A DNA stretch of 64,000 nt. Origin: Aporrectodea caliginosa. Taxonomy: Eukaryota; Annelida; Clitellata; Crassiclitellata; Lumbricidae. Location: positions 781,501-845,500 of the forward strand of contig JACEVL010000804.1 of assembly GCA_020284085.1 (NCBI GenBank). Reading direction: 5' to 3'. Below are positions 14,285 to 23,359 of this stretch, piece by piece. Position numbers and translations under genes: made by a program. The notes beneath the pieces were generated by a model. The model was not told the DNA's origin. It saw only the letters and a program-made list of their open reading frames with translations, and made no database searches. Each line of letters opens with the position of its first letter. Position 1 is the stretch's first letter.

Positions 14285-15624
14285 ATTCATCATCGTCGTC
14301 ATCAGTTCCTGACGCCGACAGGGTGGCGATGGATACGAATGAACGATCTCCACTGTTCTCGGTCACTCGTCAAGTCCATTGCCCCCCGCAGTGTTAGTCC
14401 AAGTGATATTACGCACATGAATATATTCTTACATAAACCCAGATAAGTGCCCAGATATACATACATAATTATTATGCCAAATAATTATATACACATATAA
14501 ATACAAACACACAATTATGCATACTTATGTATGCAAACATAAAGCATGTAGTAGTAGTTTCAGTTTAACGACAATGTGATAACAACGATCAATAGCGTCG
14601 CCCTCCTCCTTCATCCAGGCTTAGGACTGCCAGAGGCTAGGCTATATGTGGCAGAGTTACTCCTTACATGTTAGGCTCAGCCTTTATTTATATCATTATA
14701 GTCAAGTCAATCGGTGGGTTGCACGTCTGTTCATCCCTCTCAATGTCACGCTCTGTATCTTTATCTGCTTCTATCTATCTGTTGACGCTCAGTCAGTCGG
14801 TCTAGTATGTTCGACGGCCTCGTATTATTTTGAGCCTCGTGCTCCATTTAGTGGATGTCTCAGCCTGCGTCTGAGTAGGCCTACATTAAATATCTGGCGC
14901 CAGAGCAGGCCAACCCCGGCACATAAATGCGCATTATATTCATAACATAGATGCACAGGTCTATGTAGCCCATATAACAATCTACACTGAAACATGCCTT
15001 AGTCTGTTCTGCTATTGCTACAGTCAGCTGATACAACATTAGCCTACTTTTAAACAAGCAGAATTGATTGACTGCCAACCTAGATGCATCTACCAGTGAT
15101 GCACGTGTGATTTGGGTTTTTATAAGAACGGAGATAAATACAATAAGACGAACAACTGAATAACTAAAACACCAGATGTGGGTCGTGGTAATGATGCTCT
15201 GCACCATAAAAGAGGAAGTCTGATGATGATGACGACGACGACGACGACGATGACGATGATGTCGATGATGATGACGATGATGATGATGACGATGATGTTT
15301 CATAATGACGTCTCAGAATATCAAAGTGATGGCTTCGAATGTTGTTCACATGTTTCTATGACGACCACAGTGATGCTCATTTATATAGCGCCAGTATAAG
15401 TTTTCCTATAAGAGGCGAATGTAAATACGATGGCCAAACAAGTATGACATTGAACAGCTGCGCATTACATACATGTATGTATCAGAATATTTATGTTGCG
15501 CCGTTACCTTAACTCGCGCTCCTCCGGTCGGAACATCGGGTATCGGATCGCAACAGTGGTACTGGAAGTCCTCCGAAATACTTTCTCTTTTGACAGACTT
15601 CATCGGTTGGTTCTCGTGAGGCAT
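149..15624 (-). CDS. MDR-family alcohol dehydrogenase-like gene, five 5' exons, continues past the left edge
   Basis: Five exons on the minus strand splice into one open frame of 208 residues: 15624-15508, 11882-11783, 10041-9921, 915-749 and 267-149. Every junction has GT/AG ends and matching phase (0, 1, 2, 1, 0). The product is a medium-chain dehydrogenase/reductase: a GroES-like catalytic domain (about residues 30-150) followed by the start of the NAD(P)-binding Rossmann fold (VLIVGAGG near 173-180). In family terms it would oxidise or reduce an alcohol/aldehyde-type substrate in the cytosol; the substrate cannot be read. The catalytic-zinc cysteine is present in GACYTD (Cys46) and a second in LPCGG (Cys143), but the usual His of GHE is Tyr74 (GYE), and the structural-zinc lobe with its four cysteines is missing. 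Intron 3 is 9 kb and full of repeats. The C-terminal half lies left of position 1, so whether the gene is intact is unknown. Confidence 0.85.
385..500. repeat. Low-complexity CAT/CTT-rich tract in intron 4
   Basis: Degenerate runs of cttcatcat, cattatcat and catcatcgt inside the short intron between exons 4 and 5. The apparent ORF across it is low-complexity translation only. Confidence 0.6.
749..915 (-). CDS. MDR dehydrogenase exon 4
   Basis: A 167-bp exon with acceptor TTTGCAG and donor G|GTAGCT. It encodes YAEYIAIKDLSQLVKIPDSL and then AAMLPCGGLMAYSAV, the segment linking the catalytic and nucleotide-binding domains. It completes the split Gly codon of exon 3. Confidence 0.9.
916..3188. 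other. Intron 3, distal part: no gene recognised
   Basis: AT-rich intronic sequence. Around 995-1045 it holds a LINE/SINE-type 3' tail on the minus strand (tttatatagcgcc followed by atcaatcaatca). Several TAGGCCTA palindromes occur (for example near 1842, 1910, 2149 and 2371). I see no exon. Confidence 0.5.
3348..5047 (+). repeat. Minisatellite array, 32-bp unit, plus orientation
   Basis: About 50 copies of a 32-33 bp unit, attgactggggagttaatt plus cttcctaggacaa. The unit contains the palindromes TTAATT and CCTAGG. Variants differ at the joining bases (tcat, acaa, acat, attaa). Between about 4088 and 4470 the order tcat-acaa-acat-acaa repeats three times, a higher-order repeat of four monomers. 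Near 3490 and 4990 diverged monomers read gggaccaaatgacttgtgg. Confidence 0.95.
5048..5273 (+). mobile_element. 226-bp MITE with telomere-like internal repeats
   Basis: The ends ggcgaacatttag..tcggggtgcgtaggtt and (inverted) gggtaaacatttagaatcgg form terminal inverted repeats of about 30 bp. The flanks attga and attgg may be a 5-bp target duplication. The interior contains ccctaaccctgaccctaacc runs. The same family occurs again at 16228-16590. It sits in the spacer between the two minisatellite arrays. Confidence 0.6.
5492..5590. repeat. (ATT)n microsatellite
   Basis: About 30 ATT units ending in a few ACT units, placed immediately before the inverted minisatellite array. Confidence 0.95.
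5595..6990 (-). repeat. Minisatellite array, same 32-bp unit, inverted
   Basis: About 43 copies of the reverse complement of the left-hand array (cctaggaagaattaactccc joined by cagtcaatatgt). It includes the same diverged monomer (cacaagtcatttggtccca, near 6540 and 6830), so the two arrays share an origin. Short deletions break the array near 6030 and 6190. With the left array it could fold into a hairpin of about 1.4 kb in the pre-mRNA. Confidence 0.95.
7341..7522. repeat. (GTAT)n microsatellite
   Basis: About 180 bp of GTAT units with two small interruptions near 7400. The tetranucleotide leaves all frames open, which explains the spurious overlapping ORFs on both strands. Confidence 0.97.
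7523..9068. other. Intron 3, middle part: no gene recognised
   Basis: Ordinary AT-rich intron. Short ORFs (such as one at 7650-7913) show no recognisable domain. No repeats with clear ends were seen. Confidence 0.4.
9077..9628. mobile_element. hAT-type MITE with perfect 8-bp target duplication
   Basis: Terminal inverted repeats CAGTGATGGGCA and TGCCCATCACTG are flanked on both sides by AGAATTAG (9069-9076 and 9629-9636), the 8-bp duplication typical of hAT elements. Subterminal regions repeat the palindromic motif gtagttataactac many times in both orientations, likely transposase-binding sites. There is no coding capacity. It is inserted in intron 3 of the dehydrogenase gene. Confidence 0.92.
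9921..10041 (-). CDS. MDR dehydrogenase exon 3
   Basis: A 121-bp exon encoding GYEVSGVIDEL...LSVGDRVVVYPTCEQEE, the core of the catalytic domain. The acceptor is GCTTAG and the donor is GG|GTGAGT. GYE replaces the usual GHE, so the second zinc ligand is Tyr. A single cysteine remains where the four-cysteine structural zinc lobe of classical ADH would start. Confidence 0.9.
10042..10499. other. Intron 2 distal segment with CAT-rich tract and LINE-tail-like motif
   Basis: Contains gtcgtcatcatcataatcat repeats (about 10188-10225) and ggcgctatataaaggctgag near 10272, which resembles the shared LINE/SINE 3' tail seen elsewhere. No exon seen. Confidence 0.4.
10500..11778 (+). mobile_element. tRNA-type SINE split by a hAT insertion
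   Basis: A SINE-like segment with a B-box-like gggttcgagcctcgg (10563-10579) resumes after the hAT element at 11636 with gcctcaggcggtcactgtg and then cttgagcaagtctttcactc, which matches the body of the dimeric SINEs at 31339 and 56468. The tail lies next to the exon 2 donor of the dehydrogenase. The left limit of the SINE is approximate. Confidence 0.5.
10580..11635. mobile_element. Non-autonomous hAT element, 1056 bp
   Basis: Terminal inverted repeats CAGTGGCGTAC and GTACGCCACTG are flanked by gcctcggg (10572-10579) and gcctcagg (11636-11643), an 8-bp duplication matching at 7 of 8 bases. No transposase domain is readable inside. It interrupts a SINE in intron 2. Confidence 0.85.
11783..11882 (-). 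CDS. MDR dehydrogenase exon 2
   Basis: A 100-bp exon with acceptor TTATAG and donor G|GTGAAT, 33 codons plus one base. It encodes IYYAGACYTDHQVVKSG, with the catalytic-zinc cysteine in the family position. The SINE-derived sequence ending near 11778 starts only a few bases inside the downstream intron, so a repeat abuts the donor site. Confidence 0.85.
11883..15215. other. Intron 1: no further exon recognised
   Basis: Contains attc/gaat runs near 12100-12130, cacacata-rich sequence at 14100-14215, a (CAT)n run at 14229-14285 and scattered TAGGCCTA motifs. None of the ORFs shows a domain; the His- and Met-rich ones are microsatellite translations. Confidence 0.4.
14229..14285. repeat. (CAT)n microsatellite
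   Basis: Nineteen or so uninterrupted ATC/CAT units. They produce poly-His and poly-Met ORFs on the two strands. Confidence 0.95.
15216..15298. repeat. (GAT/GAC)n compound microsatellite
   Basis: gatgatgatgacgacgacga and related trinucleotides for about 80 bp, a source of spurious Ser- and His-rich ORFs. Confidence 0.9.
15508..15624 (-). CDS. MDR dehydrogenase exon 1 (start codon)
   Basis: Thirty-nine codons from ATG at 15624 (MPHENQPMKS...) to a GTAACG donor, phase 0. The end of the exon, PTGGARVK, is the first beta strand of the GroES-like fold and joins exactly to IYYAGACYTD of exon 2. This is the first ATG in the frame. Confidence 0.82.
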
Positions 15625-15971
15625 TTTCTCTCCTTTCGCTCTTTAACGCAACAACAGAACACGAGCACTGCTTCTAGGCAGAAGAGAAGAGTTCCGTGAA
15701 ATCACACAACGCACACCTAATCGTTAGAAAGTTTACAGCAATGACTATTCGGCGCACTTACTTAAATTCGTTTATTCGGCGCACGGTCAGATACCTTTAT
15801 TTATATAACTACGTCCGCCAATCGCAGCAGTAGATGGCGCTGTGTTAGCCCGATGTAGGCTACTGCGCTGCGACATTACTAACCCATGTGCCCTGCATAG
15901 ACAGTTCTATCAGTAGAGCGTTGGTAGGCCTATGTATAATGTCCTCGATCATCTACTCCCGCCAGAACGGT
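15625..15971 (-). promoter_or_regulatory. Probable promoter and 5' UTR of the dehydrogenase gene
   Basis: The sequence upstream of the ATG at 15624. A TATA-like tatataaataaagg is readable on the minus strand near 15800, about 180 bp upstream of the start codon. The assignment rests on position only. Confidence 0.35.
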
Positions 15972-16025
15972 TAACCGGATATGTACTTCCTTAGGCGTCG
16001 CTCACATAATCTTGAGATACAGAGC
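15972..16025 (+). repeat. 54-bp direct repeat, copy 1
   Basis: From taaccggatatgtacttcct to gatacagagc, identical to 16736-16789. It directly abuts the left end of the inverted-repeat element at 16026. Confidence 0.9.
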
Positions 16026-16660
16026 GTGACCTAGTTTGGTCTCAGCCGATAGTAAGTCTTGACTCTTGACAAACCCCTCAACTAGAGATAGTGGTCACTT
16101 TCAACTGAGCAAATGGGCATATGTATTACCAGTTAAACACCCATACATCACCGAAGGCTTTTTATTGATACCAAAGTTTTGTTGGTACGCCGAGGATGAG
16201 GTCATTAAATTATTAGTTCAAAACCCGCATCAGTTTACTGCCGTTATACGGTGTCTTTTGGCATAGCATATTTTCAAATGACGACACTAACCCTAACCCT
16301 GACCCTAACCGACTCCCACGTCGCAGTATGATTAAGTCTTCGTACGGAGTTCGAAATCTGGTAATAAAACATTTAGAATCGGGGTGCGAAGGTTTATCGC
16401 GACCTCAGTGTCGGTTCGGAGGGTTGAGAGTTGGTTAGGGTAAGTTTAGGCGTTGTCAGGGTTGGTTAGGGTCAGGGTTAGGGTTAGTGTCGTCATTAGA
16501 AAACATGGCACCTTCCGCGCAACATGCCAAAGATACCGTAAAACGCCTATAAACTTACGCACGCTGTACAGTGATACCAAATGTTCGCCCGAAATCGGAC
16601 GGCATCCTCGGTAGCCATTTTATCTGACAGCAATTTCGGCGAAAGTATAAACTAGGTCAC
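16026..16660. mobile_element. Inverted-repeat element with GTGACCTAGTTT ends
   Basis: Begins gtgacctagttt and ends aaactaggtcac. It is a composite: its interior contains the telomere-like MITE family. The left end touches a 54-bp direct repeat whose second copy lies 75 bp beyond the right end. Confidence 0.6.
16228..16590 (-). mobile_element. Telomere-like MITE, one full and one partial copy head to head
   Basis: A full minus-strand copy runs from gggcgaacattt (complement, ending 16590) to acatttagaatcggggtgcg near 16368. A partial plus-strand copy spans about 16228-16325. Both contain ccctaaccctgaccctaacc. They match the element at 5048-5273. Confidence 0.6.
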
Positions 16661-16735
16661 GCTATTTATAACTCGTCATTCTATTGGCTCCTAAAAAGCA
16701 TTGGACCCGTAGCATGGTAGGATCTACTAATACGC

Positions 16736-16789
16736 TAACCGGATATGTACTTCCTTAGGCGTCGCTCACATAATCTTGAGATACAGAGC
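16736..16789 (+). repeat. 54-bp direct repeat, copy 2
   Basis: Identical to 15972-16025. Confidence 0.9.
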
Positions 16790-18423
16790 TGTGATTCGCT
16801 GGCTGGAAAGGGATTTATCACTGGATGCTGTTTGGATGAGTTTTTGACACTATCATTTCAGTCATTTTACTCAACTGTATGTCTCATTGTGCGTTTGGAA
16901 GTGGAGTAATAAAGAATATACTTACTTACTTTATCATTTGGTAATCATAACGTAACCTTTGGATTTCTAAAGCGATACTGAAAAGCTAATCGCATGGTAC
17001 CATCTTATTCATAAGCGCTCCGTCGTGTCAGAAGGGTTGTCCAGAGAGACCAAGTTAAGAAGAAAGTCCGGTTGCCAGGAGACCAGAGATAATAGGAGGC
17101 AGAGGTGTTGCTAAGGCAGGCTTCATTTAGGATGAGAGAGTAGATGGATAGATGGATTGATGACGATGAGTCTTGAAATTAGCGAATTACTTAAAATCAA
17201 TGGATTGATGAGGATAAGTCTTGAACGGCACAGTCTATGAAATTAGCGAATTACTTAAAATCAGGGCTTTAAAGCAACGAATAAATTTATATGAAAAGTG
17301 CTGAATTGCATATAGGGGAATTAGAAATCTAGGTTATCTATTAATTATGCACGTACTACATATACTTCAAGTCCATGACTGACACTTAGACAACGTTATC
17401 ATTTCTGTAAAATGTTAAACTGTTAAAACTGTAAACTGTAGAACTGTAAAACTTGTAAAACTAAAACTATCACCAGTTTATTTGATCGTATCGTGTATCA
17501 ACCATGTTCAATGTTATTGTTATTATTTATGGGGAGACTTAATAGGACTAATCTACTCAAGTTTCCTCTTTTCAACTAATAGGCCTATCTGTGCTTGGAA
17601 TTTTTTCCACATTTTATTAGCTAATATAAGTTCTTCTGCTGAAGAGCAATAATTGTATGTCTTAGTTTTCCAAGTGTTTCGCAATTGTGTCTTAGTTATC
17701 CACGCCTGCCATATTCAATATCTTCAGTGGTACGTAGATCTTCTGGTTTTACGGATGAATCGAAATCAGACGTTGTTAGAGAGCATCGTACAGTTTTATT
17801 TTTTGTGGGTGTAGCCTATTACTCACGGCTTCTCTATTTTCTTTATGCCTATGGTCCGCTGTTTTCAGTAGCTCTGAGTTGCTGACATCAACTTGAATGT
17901 AACTGAGTTACTAGTCCTATGCGGTCTGTTGTTCACGTGTTAGATCAGCTGCTGATTATCTGCGCTATTCGAGTCCTAAGCCTGATAGGCCGCAAAGTAG
18001 GTCAGACCGATTCATGCTGTTGATGTTTGAAACAAAGCGCATGCCTGCGTGACTGCCGCGTGCTCGCTCTCGCACAGATAATTGTCCGATAAAGAGAACC
18101 AATTCTCTCACTGCAATTATACAACATAATAAATAATATGTTGACTTATTAAGTAGTGTATTTGTAGTTCAGCCGTGACAACTTGGCATTCGGCTTGTTT
18201 GTTTTAGAGTAGCTCTAATTGTTCTATTGTATTATCCATGTGTAAGCTGAGCTGTATATTAAAAAATCAAAACACCACCCACCGGCTAAGGTGGGTGGGT
18301 GAGTGGTTTTACTCTCTAGATTTTTAGCCGGTGGGTGGGTGAGTGGTCTTACTCTCTAGATTTTTACATTCTGCATATCGAGTTTCTTTTGATTGAGCGC
18401 CTGTGATTAAGCTGGTTCCCCAA
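16790..18423. other. No gene recognised; short tandem duplications
   Basis: Includes a 3' tail-like aataaagaatatacttactt (16907), a tandem duplication around gaaattagcgaattacttaa (17173 and 17239), and two copies of a 58-bp unit ccggtgggtgggtgagtgg...actctctagattttt at 18283-18366. The ORF at 17685-17885 shows no domain. Confidence 0.45.
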
Positions 18424-18431
18424 TTTACGAT

Positions 18432-19495
18432 CAGAGGCGCGTTTACAGAAAACGGGGCCCTAGGCGCAAACATTTTTGGGGCCCTTCTGAACTTCGAAGT
18501 CTGAAACTCTGGTGGTGTTTAGCCTATCATGTGTAAAAACCTACTAAGTTGAACTTGAAGCCGCTTTTGTCACACACGACGTTTAAGGGTCCAACAATGA
18601 ATTTTTCTCGACCTCTCAATATTATGAAGTCATTCTTGGCAGTTTTGTCAAAAAACAAAGTACGTTTTCTTTGACGCTTTCTGCGGCTGTTCGTCTTCAT
18701 GTCATAATCGCTTTCAATACCAAGTTTCAGTTTTGCCTCCGTCTCTATTTTTGGGAAATTTTCTCTGACTTTTGAGCAATATTGTTAAATAATTAAAGAA
18801 TTAAATAATTAAAATTCGACGAACATGGCCTTTGATCGTGCAGAAATTTGCCGGTGGGATTTATTCTTTGCAGCATTTATTATTTGTATAAGTTGCGTTG
18901 TTGTCAACTTATTTTGATAAACGAAACTTGATTGATTGATTGATTGATTTCAACTAATTCCAAAATATTGTCATTAGAGCTATTTTATTTCGTTATGCAG
19001 CTCCAGAAAATTAGCAACGTTTCGTTGCGTCAGATTTTAATAAATATTTAATATTACTAAAATTTCGATTACTATTACTTACTGGTTATCAATACTAATA
19101 AACGTTTTAAACACTATAAAATGTCAGAATTATCAGACTAAAAGGTTTCCACACGTAGGCTTAAATATAAACTGCAGCAGACGCTGGTTTCTGCTTGTTG
19201 CTAATAAGCTTGATGTTATTTTACACAAAAAGTGAACTTTTAGCCCAATTGCTGCCCATAATGAACAAAGCAATTATAAATTAGACAAACTATACTATTA
19301 AAATTACAATAATAATTACTTTTATGAAATTAAGTGAATTCCAAGCTGTACAAAATACAAACAAATATATTTACATTAATCTAAATTTAAAAATGTCTTT
19401 TTATTATTGAAAAATATTTTCATTCGTTTGGAGACCCCTTCAAGATTTGGGGGCCCTAGGCGCGCGTAATGCGCCTACTGGTAAACGCGCCTCTG
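18432..19495 (+). mobile_element. hAT element copy 1, 1064 bp, perfect 8-bp duplication
   Basis: Both ends read CAGAGGCGCGTTTAC (inverted), followed by GGGCCC- and GGCGC-rich subterminal sequence. The flanks are TTTACGAT at 18424-18431 and 19496-19503. It has no open transposase. It is nearly identical to the copy at 27244-28313, so the family moved recently. It landed in a gattacgatt LINE/SINE tail. Confidence 0.93.
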
Positions 19496-19503
19496 TTTAC
19501 GAT

Positions 19504-19860
19504 TACGATTATCAGTTTGAGCATTCATTTATAGACCTATATTCTACGTTACCAAATAATTTTTAAAGTAATTTCAACGTCAACCGTTCTGGGCTCCTGC
19601 CACCTGGTAACTACAGGATGTCGCTAATCATTAATTCTATTCAGTCATGATTTGATTACTTGCTTGCTTCCTATTTATTCATTATATTCTTCTCTTATAC
19701 CTCTTACCTCAGTCTCTCTCTTTCTCCCTCTCCTCGTGTCCTCCTCGTGACCTCGCCCTATGAACAGGTAAGGTAAGGTCGACGTTAACTGCACTGATAT
19801 TCCAAAGATATCATTAATATTGGATACTTTTTCAGCCCATGTATACGATATGCGTATAGA
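19504..19860. other. No gene recognised
   Basis: Unremarkable sequence with a CT-rich stretch at 19700-19750. Confidence 0.4.
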
Positions 19861-20326
19861 CAGGACCGCATTGAGGCTAGTGCGGGCCCGGGTGCTGTGA
19901 TATTGTGATTACCTTCCAAAGGCCCCCTCTGATAACTACCGGTTCACCAGTCACCACGTACATATTTTGTAGCATGTTTACTAGTGTGTAGTTACTGCCT
20001 AAAGACACTATGCACAATTAACGTTACATTACTATATGGACAGTTGGACACGCAGCGATTAGTGTCAGGTAAACAACTATAAGTAGGCCTCATTAAATTA
20101 ATTGTGACTTCGTATACTTATTTATGTCGAATAACTAAAAATAATTAAGTCAATTATTACCTCGTATTTAGCCTATTTATGTAGAAGCATTTTCGCTAGA
20201 TTTAACAGTAAGTTAATAACAAGCTTATTGAAAAATTTCTTCACTTCCGGTTCCGAAAATGCGGGCCCCTCAAACTGCGGGCCCGGGTGCTGCAGCACCC
20301 TTAGCACTCCCCTTAATTCGGCCCTG
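19861..20326. mobile_element. Probable hAT-like MITE, 466 bp
   Basis: The ends caggaccgcattgagg and (inverted) cagggccgaattaagg match, with gcgggcccgggtgctg repeated in both subterminal regions. The flanking 8 bp do not match, so the target duplication has decayed or the ends are slightly misplaced. Confidence 0.6.
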
Positions 20327-21690
20327 TGTAACACAGATCTATAAAAAATGAATATACGATCAGCAAGAGAATACATGCTAGAATTGGCTGAATAGCACAT
20401 GCCAAAAATGACTTTTGTGCGCAATGTTTTGTCATGTGCAAGAGGGCTTGTTTTTTTTTACCGCGCTTAGCCCCTATAAGCCAATGCGGTTTCACTCCTA
20501 CTGAAGGGACGGACTCCTTGTAACGAGCCAGAGTTGTCTCGTTTCTCAGTTTCAGATTTTATGTCTGGCAGGTCTAGGCTAATTAGAGATTTCAATAAAT
20601 AAACAAAGACAAATAAAATGAAAAAAATCTTAGTTTCATCCGGCAGCCTTTCTTTACCACATCGATCGATGCAACATTATAGGCCTACTTTAAATACGAT
20701 AGATCCGACAGGTGTCATTTTCAAACTTTGTTTAACCCAGGGGTGCAAAAACCACGATTTTTCAAAATCAAAAGTTTATTTTGTCTTTTAGGCTTTTTGG
20801 TTTTAAGATTTCGTTAGTTCGAATCATAAAACTCATAAAAATGTTCAAATTAGTCAGATGTATAGGCTAAATGAATTTAGTCTAGAACAGTAGAACCGTA
20901 GAACATAATGTTATGAAAATAGCAAAGACGATGCAACAATTGCCAAAATAGTTGAAGAGACGCCATTTTTGGCATTCACAATTTATAAATTTATTTTTAA
21001 AAACCAAAAAATGCATATTTTACGATTTTTGTGGGTTTTTGGTTTTTAATAAATACCAAAAAACCAAACCTTTTGCAGCGTGGCTTCACTTAAAGATCCT
21101 AGAGTATAAACTAAGCTTGACACTCTCAGGAGCTTTGCCCATTCAACGACTCTTCGCCAAAAGTCTCGGTCTTCGGCGAGTCTTCAGGTTGCGTGTTACC
21201 CGTACATGTAGTTCAATGGGTAGAAATCGGTCTCCGCCGTCAGCTGCAGACAAAAACCAGGTTGAAAATGAAGTTTCATAATAACTTTCTTAATACTTTA
21301 AAAATAAGCGTGAAAAATAAAAGGACCATTAGTATTTAACCACCAGTTTATTGGTCAAACTGAACATTCCATAATTAGGCCTAAAGTAGTTCCTTATTTA
21401 CAAATCAGAACGAATGTTAAGTAATAGGCACATTAAATTAGTTAATAATTAAGTCCCATCAATTAGGGCTATTAGTTTCCAACAGAATAAAATGATGGTG
21501 GGTATATCTACAATATTTGATTTTTTAATGGGAGACAATTCAGCAATAATTGATCAAAGGTCAGCAAATTATATTAGTCTGAAAGCAAATCCCTGACTAA
21601 GCCATACATAATTGTAAAATTGCTCAATCATAAGATATGATCCGAGCTGTATAATAGTCAACTCTCTTCCCCAGTCTCTTCGCCTTGAGT
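20327..21690. other. No gene recognised; possible degenerate MITE
   Basis: A region rich in aaaaaccaaa/ggtttttggt on both strands (about 20738-21083) looks like a decayed inverted-repeat element. I found no domain in the ORFs here. Confidence 0.4.
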
Positions 21691-22760
21691 TACTATAGCC
21701 CTCTCACCTTCCCAGTTTCGGAGACGCCTTAAGGCTTTCCTGTTCCCTGACGCAGACACTGACGCAGACCGAGAGCGCTGCTGATTTATGAGAGGCGCTA
21801 TTTAAATGTTCGGTTACAATTACAATAAGAAACAATAAATTTATTATAATAATTACAACAGCGAATACTCATTAACACAGAGGAAGAGAAGTGCACATTT
21901 GGAAACTGAAAGCGAAGGGAGTCAGCATCAATCTTCGTAAGCTGGGAAAGACTACCGAGCCAGATCTTCGATGTACTGTGTCCTATCTTATTTAAGACGG
22001 AGGAGATTTGGGGACAACCATCGGTCAAGAGCAGCTGAAGCTCTAGGTTTTGGTTGAGTGTATTCTAGAGTATAGAATACGCTCAACCATAACAGCAGCT
22101 GTGTAAGCAGGTCCATGGAGGTAAGCCTGCGTGTCGTCAGCATATTGGTTGGATAGTGGACCAAGGCCCCCGGCCAGATCCGAGATATACAAGATAGACA
22201 GAAAGGGAGCAAGACCGAGCCCTGAGGTAAGCCGTAAGAGAGATGGACCCTAGCAGAGCGACTGGGACCAAAACTACAGCGACAGAGCGATCGGTATGGA
22301 ATGAGCTGATGATGCGAATCCAGAGTAAGAGCAGAGTCAGTAATCCCAAATGAGTTAGACAAGAAGGATGGCGTAATCGACAGTGTCGAAAACGGCAGTA
22401 ATGTCATAGAGGGAAAGTAGAGTGACATGGCCACGATAACGGCATGCTATACATCAGCCCGTAGACTCACCATTAGAGATTCCGTCGAGTATAGAATTTC
22501 TTAAATCCACACAGAAGAGGAGGAATTAGAGAGCGTAGGTCGAGGTAGCGGACAAGCCGTACAGACAGACATTTCTCAAGAAGCTTCGAGAGGAAAGACA
22601 AGTCTGAGACAGGGCGGTAATTTGAATGGTAGCCCGGGTCAAGACATTATCGCTTGATAGAAGGAAAAACCACAGTGCTGTTGTGCAACGCAGGTACGTA
22701 GCCCTGGGCCAGCGAAGAGTTACATAGTATTGTTCAAAACGGAACAAGTTCATCTATAAA
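21660..22760 (-). mobile_element. Decayed non-LTR retrotransposon, reverse transcriptase domain
   Basis: Read on the minus strand across several frameshifts, from about 22740 to 21800, it shows SNYRPVSDLSFLSKLLEKCL, LPQGSVL and QYADDTQAYLHGPA, the conserved fingers, B and catalytic C motifs of CR1/L2-type reverse transcriptase. No frame stays open across the domain. A tail resembling gaggcgctatttaaatg lies on the plus strand near 21795. Confidence 0.75.
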
Positions 22761-23213
22761 TTCCTTAACTAATAATTAATAGAGGAAGTACGTAAAGTTC
22801 GCATGACGTCGAAGAAGAGTCCAGTATGAGTTGACCGATGGCATCAGGTTGAAGAGACTTCCACAAAGCTGCAGTGAACATGTTATTAACAAATTCGCAA
22901 GTGAGTGTAAACACTAAACAGAACAGAAATCTTGAACTCCCAACCAGTTACAAAGATTTAAAAATAATATATTATAACTGGTTGCTAAACTCTTAAACAA
23001 ATCCAATGGACAAAATAATATGTTTGTTCGAGGTTTTCTGTTCTTAGGTCGAGAGCTGCTGTGTTGAATTTCTGAAGTGGCGCATGTAAATTCGCAATTA
23101 TAACCATAACCATAACCAAACATTTTATTCCTTCAAGTAGGAAACTTCACAGTTAACATCACAAATATATTATAGAATCGCCAACAAAAAGCAAAGGAAG
23201 AGAGAACCCTTAA

Positions 23214-23355
23214 GGGACCAGGGTCCTAGTTAACCTAGTTAGCCCATGTACATGGGAAACGTAGCGGCAGGTTATGCATAAGGGTACCAAAATTGCATAA
23301 CCTGCCGCTGCATTCCCATGTACATGGGTAACCCTGTTAGCGGGACCCTGGTCCC
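23214..23355. mobile_element. 142-bp palindromic MITE with TTAA target duplication
   Basis: The element begins GGGACCAGGGTCC and ends GGACCCTGGTCCC, with TTAA at 23210-23213 and 23356-23359, as piggyBac-type insertions show. It is almost fully palindromic: cccatgtacatggg and gcggcaggttatgcat also occur inverted in the other half, so a transcript would form a long hairpin. Confidence 0.88.
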
Positions 23356-23359
23356 TTAA

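Noticed and set aside
14058..14366. Poly-His and poly-Met ORFs
   Set aside because: Products of the (CAT)n run; no unique coding sequence on either side.
14881..15399. His/Arg- and Ser-rich ORFs
   Set aside because: Derived from the (GAT/GAC)n microsatellite.
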